This document shows positions 1-5,210 of a stretch of DNA of 5,845 bases, piece after piece. Made by a program: the position numbers and the translations under genes. Source of the stretch: JBBQVO01 sp038211505 (lineage in GTDB: Bacteria; Chloroflexota; Dehalococcoidia; DSTF01; JACRBR01); contig JBBQVO010000195.1 in NCBI GenBank assembly GCA_038211505.1, positions 1-5,845 on the forward strand. The letters run 5' to 3'. How positions within the stretch are numbered: the first letter of the stretch is position 1; every line of letters begins with the position of its first letter. The notes under the pieces are model-generated. The model was not told the DNA's origin and ran no database searches. It was given only the letters and a program-made list of their open reading frames with translations.

Positions 1-1
1 C

Positions 2-580
2 GCGATCAACCTCGCCGGCGAGGGCATGGAGGTGCTGCCGGAGATCATGATCCCGCTCGTCGGCTTCGAGACGGAGCTGACGTACCTGCGGACGCTACTC
101 GAAGACACCGCGCGCGTCGAGATGGAGCAAGGCGGCAGGCAGATCACGTATCAGTTCGGCACGATGATTGAACTGCCGCGCGCGGCGCTGCTCGCCGGCG
201 AGATCGCCAAGTCGGCGGAGTTCTTCTCGTTCGGGACGAACGACCTGACGCAGACGACGCTCGGCTGCAGCCGCGACGATGCCGAGGGCAAGTTCCTCGG
301 CAAGTACCTGCGCATGGGCATCCTCAAGGAGAATCCCTTCGAGACGATCGACCAGGACGGCGTCGGCGCCATCATGAAGCAGGCGATCGCCTCCGGCCGC
401 GCATCGCGCCCGAACATCAAGCTCGGCATCTGCGGCGAGCACGGCGGCGAGCCGAAGTCCGTCGACTTCTTCCACCGCATCGGCCTCGACTACGTCAGCT
501 GCTCGCCCTTTCGGGTCCCCATCGCCCGCCTTGCCGCCGCCCAGGCCGCGCTCGAGTCCGGCGCGGAGCGCGATCGCTAA
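2..580 (+). CDS. ppdK: Pyruvate, phosphate dikinase, C-terminal part (5' end outside window)
   Basis: This enzyme interconverts pyruvate, ATP and phosphate with PEP, AMP and pyrophosphate in the cytosol, linking glycolysis and gluconeogenesis. The window holds the last 192 codons of a protein usually near 880 residues, so only the C-terminal PEP/pyruvate-binding barrel is visible. The reading frame is open from base 2, and the first ATG at 26 is internal. Counting from that Met, the visible motifs are GTMIELPRAAL (about 45-55), the FFSFGTNDLTQTT block (66-78) with the active-site Asn, and GICGEHGGEP (134-143), whose Cys136 matches the catalytic Cys of the family. The end, VSCSPFRVPIARLAAAQAA, is the usual C-terminus. 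These motifs separate it from PEP synthase and PTS enzyme I. It stops at TAA 578-580 and converges on the minus-strand VOC gene 60 bp away. Third codon positions are about 90% G or C. Confidence 0.96.
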   Translation, partial: AINLAGEGMEVLPEIMIPLVGFETELTYLRTLLEDTARVEMEQGGRQITYQFGTMIELPRAALLAGEIAKSAEFFSFGTNDLTQTTLGCSRDDAEGKFLGKYLRMGILKENPFETIDQDGVGAIMKQAIASGRASRPNIKLGICGEHGGEPKSVDFFHRIGLDYVSCSPFRVPIARLAAAQAALESGAERDR

Positions 581-640
581 GATCGCCCTCGACAGTCGAC
601 GAAACGCACGGGCGTAGAGCGCACGACTGCACGTCTCGTG

Positions 641-1066
641 TCACGAGGGCTTCAGATCGTCCGGGTTAAAGTCCGCGTTCGACGTCATCATGTTCCATCT
701 GTGACCGAACGGGTCGAGCAACCAGCCGCCCCGGCCGTGTGGCTCGACGGAGATGGCGCGCTCGACCTTCGCGCCGGCTCCGATCGCCCGACCCCATGCC
801 GCGTCGAGATCGGCTACCTCCAGCACGAACGAGACCGGGCGGCCGCCGAGCGTATCCGGCGAGAGCACCCCGATCTCCGGCCACTCATCCGAGATGAACA
901 TCGTCGTCGCGCCGATCATGATCTCCGCATGGCCGACGCGTCCGTCGTCTTGTGTCATCCGATACTTCTCCGTGGCTCCAAACGCACGCCTGTAGAAGTC
1001 GATCGCCAGCGAAGCGCCCTTCGCGCAAAGATACGGCGTTGCGTGTTGGATCTGTGCGTCGCTCAT
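641..1066 (-). CDS. VOC-family protein, PhnB/glyoxalase-like
   Basis: A 141-residue protein of the vicinal oxygen chelate superfamily (glyoxalase, bleomycin resistance, dioxygenase fold). The N-terminal half opens with an ATPYLCAKGASLAIDFYRRA-type strand and helix (9-28), then FGATEKYRM and DGRVGHAEI (41-49). The second half has VSFVLEVADLDAAWGRAIGAGA (about 78-99) and ends with LLDPFGHRWNMMT (116-128). This order is typical of PhnB-like VOC proteins annotated as putative glyoxalases. His46 and the acidic/His positions near DPFGH are candidate metal ligands, but the substrate cannot be read from sequence. An AGAGGA-type ribosome binding site lies 5 bases before the ATG at 1066. It starts 42 bp after another VOC gene on the same strand, so it is probably the last gene of an araC-VOC-VOC operon. 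Confidence 0.9.
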   Translation of the reverse strand: MSDAQIQHATPYLCAKGASLAIDFYRRAFGATEKYRMTQDDGRVGHAEIMIGATTMFISDEWPEIGVLSPDTLGGRPVSFVLEVADLDAAWGRAIGAGAKVERAISVEPHGRGGWLLDPFGHRWNMMTSNADFNPDDLKPS

Positions 1067-1108
1067 CTCAGTCCTCTCTTTCGATTGCAGACGTCGTGGC
1101 CGTCGTAC

Positions 1109-1534
1109 TCATGACGTGCTCCCGCCCGCGAGGTCGGGCGCGTAGCTGCCGAAGCTCCACTCGTGGCCTTCGGGGTCACGCGCGGAGTAGCCTGCGCCGC
1201 CGTAGTCCTTCTCCTCGTACGAACGCGTCATCTCGGCGCCCGCGGCCTGCGCTCGCGCATGGTGCGCCTTCACGTCGTCGACGACGACGTACACGCTCTG
1301 GCTGAAGGCGCCGAGTTCGCGCGGCGGCTTCGAGCCGACCATGCCACCGCTGCCCGCCGTGCCGAGCATGATCACGCCGGTTCCCAGTTTCATCTCACAG
1401 TGCGCGACCGAGTCATCGTCGCCGCGCACATTCATCAGCAACTCGAACCCGAATGCGCGCGACAGCCACTCGATGGCGGCCGGCGCATCGCGATAGAACA
1501 GACAGGGGTGCATTGTTCCCGGGGTATCGGCCAT
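1109..1534 (-). CDS. VOC-family protein, glyoxalase/bleomycin-resistance-like
   Basis: A 141-residue VOC-fold protein, distinct from the next gene in the operon. Visible landmarks are MHPCLFYRDAPAAIEWLSRA (8-27), FGFELLMNV, SVAHCEMKLGTGVIMLG (42-58), VYVVVDDVKAHHARAQAAGA (81-100), and GYSARDPEGHEWSFGSY (115-131). The last block is the usual closing strand of the second beta-alpha-beta module. The frame allows an ATG at 1540, but GGAGG sits directly against that codon. It lies 6 bases from the ATG at 1534, so I chose 1534. The substrate is unknown. The family includes glyoxalases, extradiol dioxygenases, fosfomycin and bleomycin resistance proteins, and many uncharacterised members. It follows an araC-type regulator gene by 98 bp on the same strand. 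Confidence 0.9.
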   Translation of the reverse strand: MADTPGTMHPCLFYRDAPAAIEWLSRAFGFELLMNVRGDDDSVAHCEMKLGTGVIMLGTAGSGGMVGSKPPRELGAFSQSVYVVVDDVKAHHARAQAAGAEMTRSYEEKDYGGAGYSARDPEGHEWSFGSYAPDLAGGSTS

Positions 1535-1540
1535 GTTCAT

Positions 1541-1545
1541 CCTCC
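1541..1545 (-). promoter_or_regulatory. Shine-Dalgarno GGAGG deciding the VOC start
   Basis: The minus strand reads GGAGG-ATGAAC-ATG. The ribosome binding site touches the upstream ATG (1540) but has an ideal 6-base spacing to the ATG at 1534, which argues for the shorter protein. Confidence 0.75.
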
Positions 1546-1632
1546 TGCGTTGCGCTGGTTACAATCGAGCTTCGATCGCAGCATATGAGGCGGTCACGCG
1601 GAGGTCTTGTACGGATGTTACCCGTCGGCAAT

Positions 1633-2493
1633 TTAGCCGAGGACGCCGCCGCCGTTCGGGAGGACGCGCGCGCGGTACTCGCTCGGCGTGTAGCCCGAGA
1701 AGGAGCGAAAGTCGTGGTTGAAGTGCGCCTGATCGTAGTAGCCGGCGCCGTATGCGACGTTCGAGAAGTCGCCGTTAGGAGTCTCGTGGAGCAGCCGCAC
1801 GGCACGATTGAATCGCAACATCCGCGCCATCGTCTTTGGCGGCAGCCCGATCTGCTCGCGGAAGCGGTGCGCAAGATGCTTGCGGCTCCAGCCGATCTCG
1901 TTCGCGATCGTGTTCACGTCGATCCGCCCGTTGCTGCGTGTGAGCAGATCCCACGCCCAGACCACGCTCGGATGCGGCGCTTCCGCGACGGCGAGCCGTG
2001 CGAGAAAGAAGGCATCGAGGATGTCGAAGCGCGACTGCCAACCCGGCGTATCCTCGAGCTGCGCCATGAGACGCTCGGCCGTGATGCCCAGCGCCGAGAC
2101 GAGATCGATCGTCCGGGCTGTCAGCTCATGCATCGGCATCGCGAGCAACAATCGCGCTCCGATCGGCGTCAGGTTCACCTGGACGCCGTTCGCCAGCCCC
2201 GTCGCTTCGACAACGACGTGCGCATCCATCATCCCGGCGACGAAGCTTCGGTACTCGCCCGATGGATCGATATTGCCGGGCCCGAGCACGCGATACGGCG
2301 CGCCAAAGTTGATGATCAGCGGCACGAGCGCTCCGGGGATCTGCAGCCGCCGCGAAAACGCCATGCGATCTTCGGCGTAACCCTCGTACCCGAGCACGTA
2401 GTTCGAGAGACGCGCGTCCGGCGCGGCGCGCGCCGACTCCCATCGCCCCACGGGCGAGTCGTGAGTCACGACCTCAATCTTACGACCATCCAT
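1633..2493 (-). CDS. AraC-family transcriptional regulator
   Basis: A 286-residue regulator with a C-terminal AraC/XylS DNA-binding domain. The first helix-turn-helix is about 192-213 (IDVNTIANEIGWSRKHLAHR). The second is about 242-264 (NVAYGAGYYDQAHFNHDFR), followed by the family signature FSGYTPSEYRAR. Residues about 10-130 form an N-terminal sensing domain of the type seen in AraC proteins with a conserved SFVAGM...GVQVNLTPIGARLLLAMPMHEL region; no ligand can be assigned. The start at 2493 has only a weak ribosome site (TAGG 8 bases upstream). A TAGGCT hexamer ends 6 bases before the ATG, so a leaderless transcript is possible. The gene is divergent from the acyl-CoA dehydrogenase gene and followed by two VOC genes on its own strand. 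This suggests it regulates its own operon and perhaps the dehydrogenase. Confidence 0.93.
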   Translation of the reverse strand: MDGRKIEVVTHDSPVGRWESARAAPDARLSNYVLGYEGYAEDRMAFSRRLQIPGALVPLIINFGAPYRVLGPGNIDPSGEYRSFVAGMMDAHVVVEATGLANGVQVNLTPIGARLLLAMPMHELTARTIDLVSALGITAERLMAQLEDTPGWQSRFDILDAFFLARLAVAEAPHPSVVWAWDLLTRSNGRIDVNTIANEIGWSRKHLAHRFREQIGLPPKTMARMLRFNRAVRLLHETPNGDFSNVAYGAGYYDQAHFNHDFRSFSGYTPSEYRARVLPNGGGVLG

Positions 2494-2499
2494 GAATTG

Positions 2500-2529
2500 A
2501 GCCTACGGTTGGCGCGGCATCGCGTGCAA
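2500..2529 (-). promoter_or_regulatory. Possible promoter of the araC-VOC-VOC operon
   Basis: On the minus strand TTGCAC (2529-2524) is followed after 18 bases by TAGGCT (2505-2500), only 6 bases before the regulator ATG. If used, transcription would begin at or next to the start codon, giving a leaderless mRNA as is common in several high-GC phyla. Both hexamers match the consensus at only three positions, so this is weak. Confidence 0.25.
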
Positions 2530-2542
2530 CCCACATCTCGTC

Positions 2543-2569
2543 AACTGCTGACACCGATTGTCAGCAGTT
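2543..2569. promoter_or_regulatory. Perfect 11-bp inverted repeat, candidate operator in divergent promoter region
   Basis: AACTGCTGACA (2543-2553) is repeated as its exact reverse complement TGTCAGCAGTT (2559-2569) around a 5-base spacer CCGAT. It lies 49 bp from the araC-type start and 90 bp from the acyl-CoA dehydrogenase start, between two divergent genes. A terminator makes no sense there and an operator does. AraC proteins usually bind direct or degenerate repeats, so the binder could equally be a dimeric regulator of the TetR, GntR or MarR type encoded elsewhere. The rest of 2494-2659 shows no gene. A weak TACCGT (2605-2610) preceded by TG is a possible -10 for the dehydrogenase. Confidence 0.6.
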
Positions 2570-2659
2570 TCATGCGTCCCGTGGCACGTCGCGATCGACA
2601 GTGCTACCGTCACCTCACATCGCCGAGCACGGGCGTGCGCCACGTGAAGGAGACGCAGC

Positions 2660-3817
2660 ATGGATCTCCGGTTCAACGACGAGCAAGAGGCGTTTCGGAC
2701 GGAGATCCAGCAGTTCCTGCGCGACGAGCTGCCCGACAATCCTCCTGATCGCACGCAGGCGTGGGACTTCCATCGTGCGTTCATCCACAAACTCGCCGGG
2801 CGCGGCTGGCTGACGCTCGCCTGGCCGAAGGAGTGGGGCGGCGGCGGCGCCGATCACATGCAGCAGCTCGTGTTCAACGAGGAGATGGCATACGCGGAAG
2901 CGCCGGCGAACGATATGGGCGCCGATCGCGTCGGCCCGACGATCATGCTGCACGGCACCGACGACCAGAGGTCGCGCTTCCTGCCGCCGATCGTCCGTGG
3001 CGAAGCTGTCTGGTGCCAGGGATTCAGTGAGCCCGGCGCCGGATCTGATCTTGCGTCGCTCTCGACCCGCGCGGTTGACGACGGCGACTCGTTCATCATC
3101 AACGGCTCGAAACTCTGGACGAGTCTGGCGCATCTCGCCCAGTGGATGATCTTGCTGGCGCGCACCGATCCCGACGCGCCGAAGCATCGCGGCATCACGT
3201 ACTTCCTTCTCGACATGAAGACGCCCGGCATCACGATCCGGCCGCTTGTCGACATGCTCGGCCGCCATACGTTCAACGAGATCTTCTTCGACAACGTCCG
3301 CGTGCCGCGCGCAAACGTCGTCGGCGAGCTCAATCGCGGTTGGTACGTGGCCACGAGCACGCTCGATTTCGAGCGCTCCGGCATCCAGCGCGTGATCGGC
3401 GGCATGCGCACCTGCGATGCGTTGATCGCTTACGCTGCGGAACAGCTGCCGCTCGGAAGACAACGCTCGGCGTACCCGGCGATCAGGCACAAGCTGGCCG
3501 AGCTCGCGATCGAATACCAGGTCGGGCGGATGCTCGCCTATCGCGTCGCGTGGCTGCAGAGCCAGGGACGGGTGCCGAACTACGAAGCGTCCGTCTCCAA
3601 GATGTTTGGCTCAGAGCTGACGCAACGGCTGGCGCGAACCGGCATGGAGCTGCTGGGCCTCGCGGGCCAGCTCGCGCCGGGATCACCGTCGGCGCCGCTG
3701 CAGGGGCGCATCGAGTCGATGTATCTCAACTCCGTCGCGCTGACGATCGCCGCCGGCACGAGCGAGATCAACCGCGGCATCATCGCGACGCGCGGTCTGG
3801 ATCTGCCGAGAAACTGA
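2660..3817 (+). CDS. Acyl-CoA dehydrogenase (FadE-type, FAD-dependent)
   Basis: A complete 385-residue acyl-CoA dehydrogenase, close to the usual length of about 380. It would oxidise an acyl-CoA thioester to the 2-enoyl-CoA and pass electrons to ETF. The N-terminal helical domain (FNDEQEAFRTEIQQFLRDEL) is followed by the beta-domain signature WCQGFSEPGAGSDLASL (118-134) and KLWTSLAHLAQWMILLAR (151-168). Next come FDNVRVPRANVVGELNRGW (210-228) and the C-terminal IAAGTSEINRGIIATRGLDLP (363-383). The Glu of the short/medium-chain enzymes (YEGTS) is replaced by Ala365. Glu238 in TLDFERSG sits where the LDLER glutamate of isovaleryl-CoA and long-chain enzymes acts, so it is the likely base. The start follows GGAG by 8 bases. 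No ETF, thiolase or CoA ligase gene is adjacent, so the substrate is open; sterol, branched-chain or fatty acyl-CoA are all possible. Confidence 0.95.
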   Translation: MDLRFNDEQEAFRTEIQQFLRDELPDNPPDRTQAWDFHRAFIHKLAGRGWLTLAWPKEWGGGGADHMQQLVFNEEMAYAEAPANDMGADRVGPTIMLHGTDDQRSRFLPPIVRGEAVWCQGFSEPGAGSDLASLSTRAVDDGDSFIINGSKLWTSLAHLAQWMILLARTDPDAPKHRGITYFLLDMKTPGITIRPLVDMLGRHTFNEIFFDNVRVPRANVVGELNRGWYVATSTLDFERSGIQRVIGGMRTCDALIAYAAEQLPLGRQRSAYPAIRHKLAELAIEYQVGRMLAYRVAWLQSQGRVPNYEASVSKMFGSELTQRLARTGMELLGLAGQLAPGSPSAPLQGRIESMYLNSVALTIAAGTSEINRGIIATRGLDLPRN

Positions 3818-3824
3818 TCGCAAT

Positions 3825-3840
3825 GTCGCATGCTTGCGAC
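3825..3840. terminator. Small hairpin between convergent genes, possible bidirectional terminator
   Basis: GTCGCA and TGCGAC form a perfect 6-bp stem around a TGCT loop, in the 33-bp gap between the convergent dehydrogenase and acetyltransferase genes. Neither side has a T tract, so intrinsic termination is doubtful. The position is what supports the call. Confidence 0.3.
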
Positions 3841-3850
3841 GACCCGCGCA

Positions 3851-4381
3851 TCACGCCCAGTTCTCATCTCGCAGCACCGACATGACGACGACGTCGTGAT
3901 ACGCACCCTCCTGATGCCGCGCCTGCCGCATCCGTCCTTCCTCGACGAAGCCACACTTCTCGTACGCCCGCATGCCGCGCGCATTGAAATCGAACACGTG
4001 CAGTTCGATTCGATGGAGGTTCATCTCGTCGAACGCGAACCGCACGAGCGTCGCGACGGCGTCGCTGCCGTAGCCGCGCGACCAGTACGCCCTCTCGCCG
4101 ATCATGATGCCGAGCTCGGCGCTCCGCTGCTCGGGCGACGCTTCGTGCAGCCCGCAGCTGCCGATGTGCACACCGTCTTTCGTCTCGATGGCGAAGCCGA
4201 CGTCGCCGAACGCCATCGGCTTCGAAGTGCGGTTACGCAACCACGCCTCCTCCGTCGCCTCCGCCCACGGATAGCGCGTGCTCAGGAATCGCGTCACCTC
4301 GCGATCGTTCACCCAGCGGGTCATGCGCGCCAGATCGGACATCTCCTGCGCCCGCAGATTGATCAGCTTGCCCTCGATCAT
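3851..4381 (-). CDS. GNAT-family N-acetyltransferase, RimJ/RimL type (downstream paralogue)
   Basis: A 176-residue GNAT acetyltransferase that would move an acetyl group from acetyl-CoA to an amine. The acetyl-CoA loop is YWSRGYGSDAV (99-109), followed by RFAFDEMNLHRIELHVFDFN (114-133) and YEKCGFVEEG (140-149), the standard motif A/B order of the Acetyltransf_3 group. A longer reading frame reaches an ATG at 4405. I chose 4381 because GGAGG lies 7 bases upstream of it and the protein then begins MIEGKL, exactly like its neighbour. The start overlaps the stop of the upstream paralogue (ATGA), so the two are probably translationally coupled. By hand alignment the two proteins are about 56% identical without gaps. 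The substrate is unknown: protein N-terminus, antibiotic or small polyamine are the family options. Confidence 0.92.
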   Translation of the reverse strand: MIEGKLINLRAQEMSDLARMTRWVNDREVTRFLSTRYPWAEATEEAWLRNRTSKPMAFGDVGFAIETKDGVHIGSCGLHEASPEQRSAELGIMIGERAYWSRGYGSDAVATLVRFAFDEMNLHRIELHVFDFNARGMRAYEKCGFVEEGRMRQARHQEGAYHDVVVMSVLRDENWA

Positions 4382-4923
4382 GTCGCCGCCTCCACCGCAA
4401 CCCACTCATCGCGCAGGATGCCCATGATCAGTTGATTGCTGTAGACACCGCGCGTGTACCGCACCTGTCGCAACGTCGCTTCCTCGACGAACCCACAGCG
4501 CCGGTAGCAGGCCCGCGCGCGCTCATTGTCCTCATCTACCGTCAGATCGACGCGATGCAGATTCACTTCTTCGAACGCGAACCGCAGAAACACGCGCATC
4601 GCGTCGGTGCCGTATCCCTTCGACCAGTAATCCTTGTCGCCGATCGCGATGCCCATGCGCGCTTTGCGGTTCTCCGCGCTCATCTCGTGGAAGTTGATGT
4701 TGCCGATGTGCCGGCCGTCCTTCGTCTCGATCGCAAAGAAGACGCGCCCGAATGACATCGGCTGCGCCGTTCCTTCGCGGATCCAGTTCTCCTCCGCGGC
4801 CAGCGACAGCGGGTAGCGCATGTTGAGATGTTCCGTCACCTCGCGGTCGTTCATCCAGCGGTAGTTGCGATCGAGATCGCTCATCTCGAGCGCGCGCAAG
4901 TTCACCAGCTTCCCCTCGATCAT
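4378..4923 (-). CDS. GNAT-family N-acetyltransferase, RimJ/RimL type (upstream paralogue)
   Basis: A 181-residue GNAT acetyltransferase and first gene of the tandem pair. It begins MIEGKLVNLRALEMSDLDR and carries FAIETKDGRHIG (63-74), the acetyl-CoA-binding loop YWSKGYGTDAM (99-109), RFAFEEVNLHRVDLTVDEDN (114-133) and YRRCGFVEEA (140-149). This matches the RimJ/RimL-like Acetyltransf_3 group. The start at 4923 has a strong GAGGAGGA ribosome site about 5 bases upstream. The leader before it contains a terminator-like hairpin 30 bases from the ATG and a short ORF, which suggests regulated read-through. Compared with its partner it has a slightly longer C-terminal tail (VAVEAAT). No acceptor can be deduced. 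Related genes are sometimes drug or peptide acetyltransferases, but that is only a family possibility. Confidence 0.93.
   Translation of the reverse strand: MIEGKLVNLRALEMSDLDRNYRWMNDREVTEHLNMRYPLSLAAEENWIREGTAQPMSFGRVFFAIETKDGRHIGNINFHEMSAENRKARMGIAIGDKDYWSKGYGTDAMRVFLRFAFEEVNLHRVDLTVDEDNERARACYRRCGFVEEATLRQVRYTRGVYSNQLIMGILRDEWVAVEAAT
4389..4393 (-). promoter_or_regulatory. Ribosome binding site GGAGG inside the upstream GNAT gene
   Basis: GGAGG ends 7 bases before the ATG at 4381 and lies within the last codons of the upstream acetyltransferase. It fixes the start of the downstream copy at MIEGKL rather than at the ATG at 4405. Confidence 0.7.
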
Positions 4924-4953
4924 CGCTCCTCCTCAGCTTCGAGTAACAAAGAA

Positions 4954-4973
4954 GCCCACCGGTTGCGGTGGGC
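4954..4973 (-). terminator. Intrinsic-terminator-like hairpin in the GNAT leader
   Basis: On the minus strand GCCCACCG pairs perfectly with CGGTGGGC around a CAAC loop (8-bp GC-rich stem, 4-base loop), directly followed by TTCTTTGTT. It sits 30 bases before the acetyltransferase ATG at 4923, with no gene end needing it except the short ORFs of the leader. Either it ends a small transcript or it acts as an attenuator. On the plus strand it is followed by CTGCCTT, a poor tail. Confidence 0.65.
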
Positions 4974-5018
4974 CTGCCTTAGATATGTGTGCGCTCTTGC
5001 TTCAGCGCGTTCGGCAGG
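4973..5018 (-). other. Nested hairpin next to the terminator
   Basis: An outer 6-bp stem (CCTGCC with GGCAGG) encloses an inner perfect 5-bp stem (GCGCT with AGCGC, 8-base loop). The outer stem shares one base with the base of the terminator hairpin, so the two structures could stack or compete at the junction. The short ORF ends (TGA 5004-5002) inside the inner loop and stem, where a stalled ribosome would disturb this fold. Confidence 0.35.
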
Positions 5019-5097
5019 TATCCCAGGACGGGAACGCGATCGCGCACGTCCCGCGACGGCTTCGTAGGTCTCGATTACATCCGGCCAGCAGCAACAT
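5002..5097 (-). CDS. Possible 31-residue leader peptide
   Basis: This short ORF starts at an ATG exactly 6 bases after AGGAGG (5109-5104), the best ribosome site in the window, about 18 bases into the predicted transcript. The product would begin MLLLAGCNRDLRSRRGTCA and end in TCRTR; it matches no family I know. It has a short hydrophobic start, four Cys and many Arg. It ends 28 bases before a terminator-like hairpin and 78 bases before the acetyltransferase start, the arrangement of a regulatory leader peptide. Other frames of the same DNA also look partly protein-like: the frame ending at TAA 4981-4979 gives a tail of the form VPVLGYLPNALKQERTHI. A decayed or mis-framed small gene is therefore an alternative. 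Confidence 0.35.
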   Translation of the reverse strand: MLLLAGCNRDLRSRRGTCAIAFPSWDTCRTR

Positions 5098-5121
5098 CGA
5101 CCGCCTCCTGAAAGTTGCGGC

Positions 5122-5151
5122 AGTATACGGGCGCGCCACCGCGCGTCGCAA
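5122..5151 (-). promoter_or_regulatory. Sigma70-like promoter for the GNAT leader
   Basis: The minus strand has TTGCGA (5151-5146, 4 of 6 consensus matches), an 18-base spacer and TATACT (5127-5122, 5 of 6). It is well placed for a start near 5115, just ahead of an AGGAGG site. AT-rich hexamers such as this stand out in this GC-rich DNA. Confidence 0.55.
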
Positions 5152-5160
5152 CCGCCCGTC

Positions 5161-5189
5161 TCGAACGATCCCTCAGTGTCCGATATCAT
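5161..5189 (+). promoter_or_regulatory. Promoter of the toxin-antitoxin module
   Basis: TATCAT (5184-5189) matches the -10 consensus at 5 of 6 positions, with TCGAAC (5161-5166) as a weak -35 at 17 bases spacing. Transcription would begin near 5196, giving a leader of about 15 bases before the antitoxin ATG. The opposite-strand promoter lies back to back, with only about 9 bp between the two -35 elements. Confidence 0.5.
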
Positions 5190-5199
5190 GACCGCATCG

Positions 5200-5204
5200 A
5201 GGAG
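5200..5204 (+). promoter_or_regulatory. Ribosome binding site of the antitoxin gene
   Basis: AGGAG lies 6 bases before the ATG at 5211. It decides the start against the upstream in-frame ATG at 5115, which has no such site and would precede the predicted promoter. Confidence 0.75.
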
Positions 5205-5210
5205 CCGAAG

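Larger units (their letters stand above)
4945..5116 (-). ncRNA. Structured leader or small RNA upstream of the GNAT pair (candidate)
   Basis: This stretch runs on the minus strand from the expected start point of a good promoter (-10 at 5127-5122) to the T-rich tail of a terminator-like hairpin. Three features can be read from it: a short ORF with an excellent ribosome site (5097-5002); a nested hairpin in which GGCAGG/CCTGCC (5013-5018 with 4973-4978) encloses GCGCT/AGCGC (4991-4995 with 5004-5008); and the 8-bp hairpin 4954-4973. It could be an attenuated leader for the acetyltransferases, or a free-standing small RNA of about 170 bases that ends at the hairpin. I do not recognise it as a known riboswitch class. 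Confidence 0.4.

Noticed and set aside
635..647. Inverted repeat CTCGTG-T-CACGAG at the end of the VOC operon
   Set aside because: The loop would be only 1-3 bases, there is no T tract on either strand, and it overlaps the VOC stop codon. Not enough for a terminator call.
1564..1576. ATCGA-GCT-TCGAT inverted repeat between the araC-type and VOC genes
   Set aside because: A 5-bp stem with a 3-base loop is expected by chance, and no T tract or promoter element accompanies it.
1453..2748. Long plus-strand ORF (431 codons) opposite the araC-type gene
   Set aside because: It is antisense to a clear AraC protein with two helix-turn-helix motifs, is Arg/His-rich with no recognisable domain, and results from the codon bias of GC-rich DNA.
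2615..3490. Minus-strand ORF (291 codons) opposite the acyl-CoA dehydrogenase
   Set aside because: It mirrors the codons of a complete dehydrogenase; composition is Arg/Ala/Val-rich and no motif is seen.
3830..4435. Plus-strand ORF (201 codons) across the downstream GNAT gene
   Set aside because: Antisense shadow of a conserved acetyltransferase; His/Arg-rich without domain features.
5115..5210. Upstream extension of the antitoxin to ATG 5115
   Set aside because: It would start before the predicted promoter and lacks a ribosome site, while ATG 5211 has AGGAG at 6 bases.
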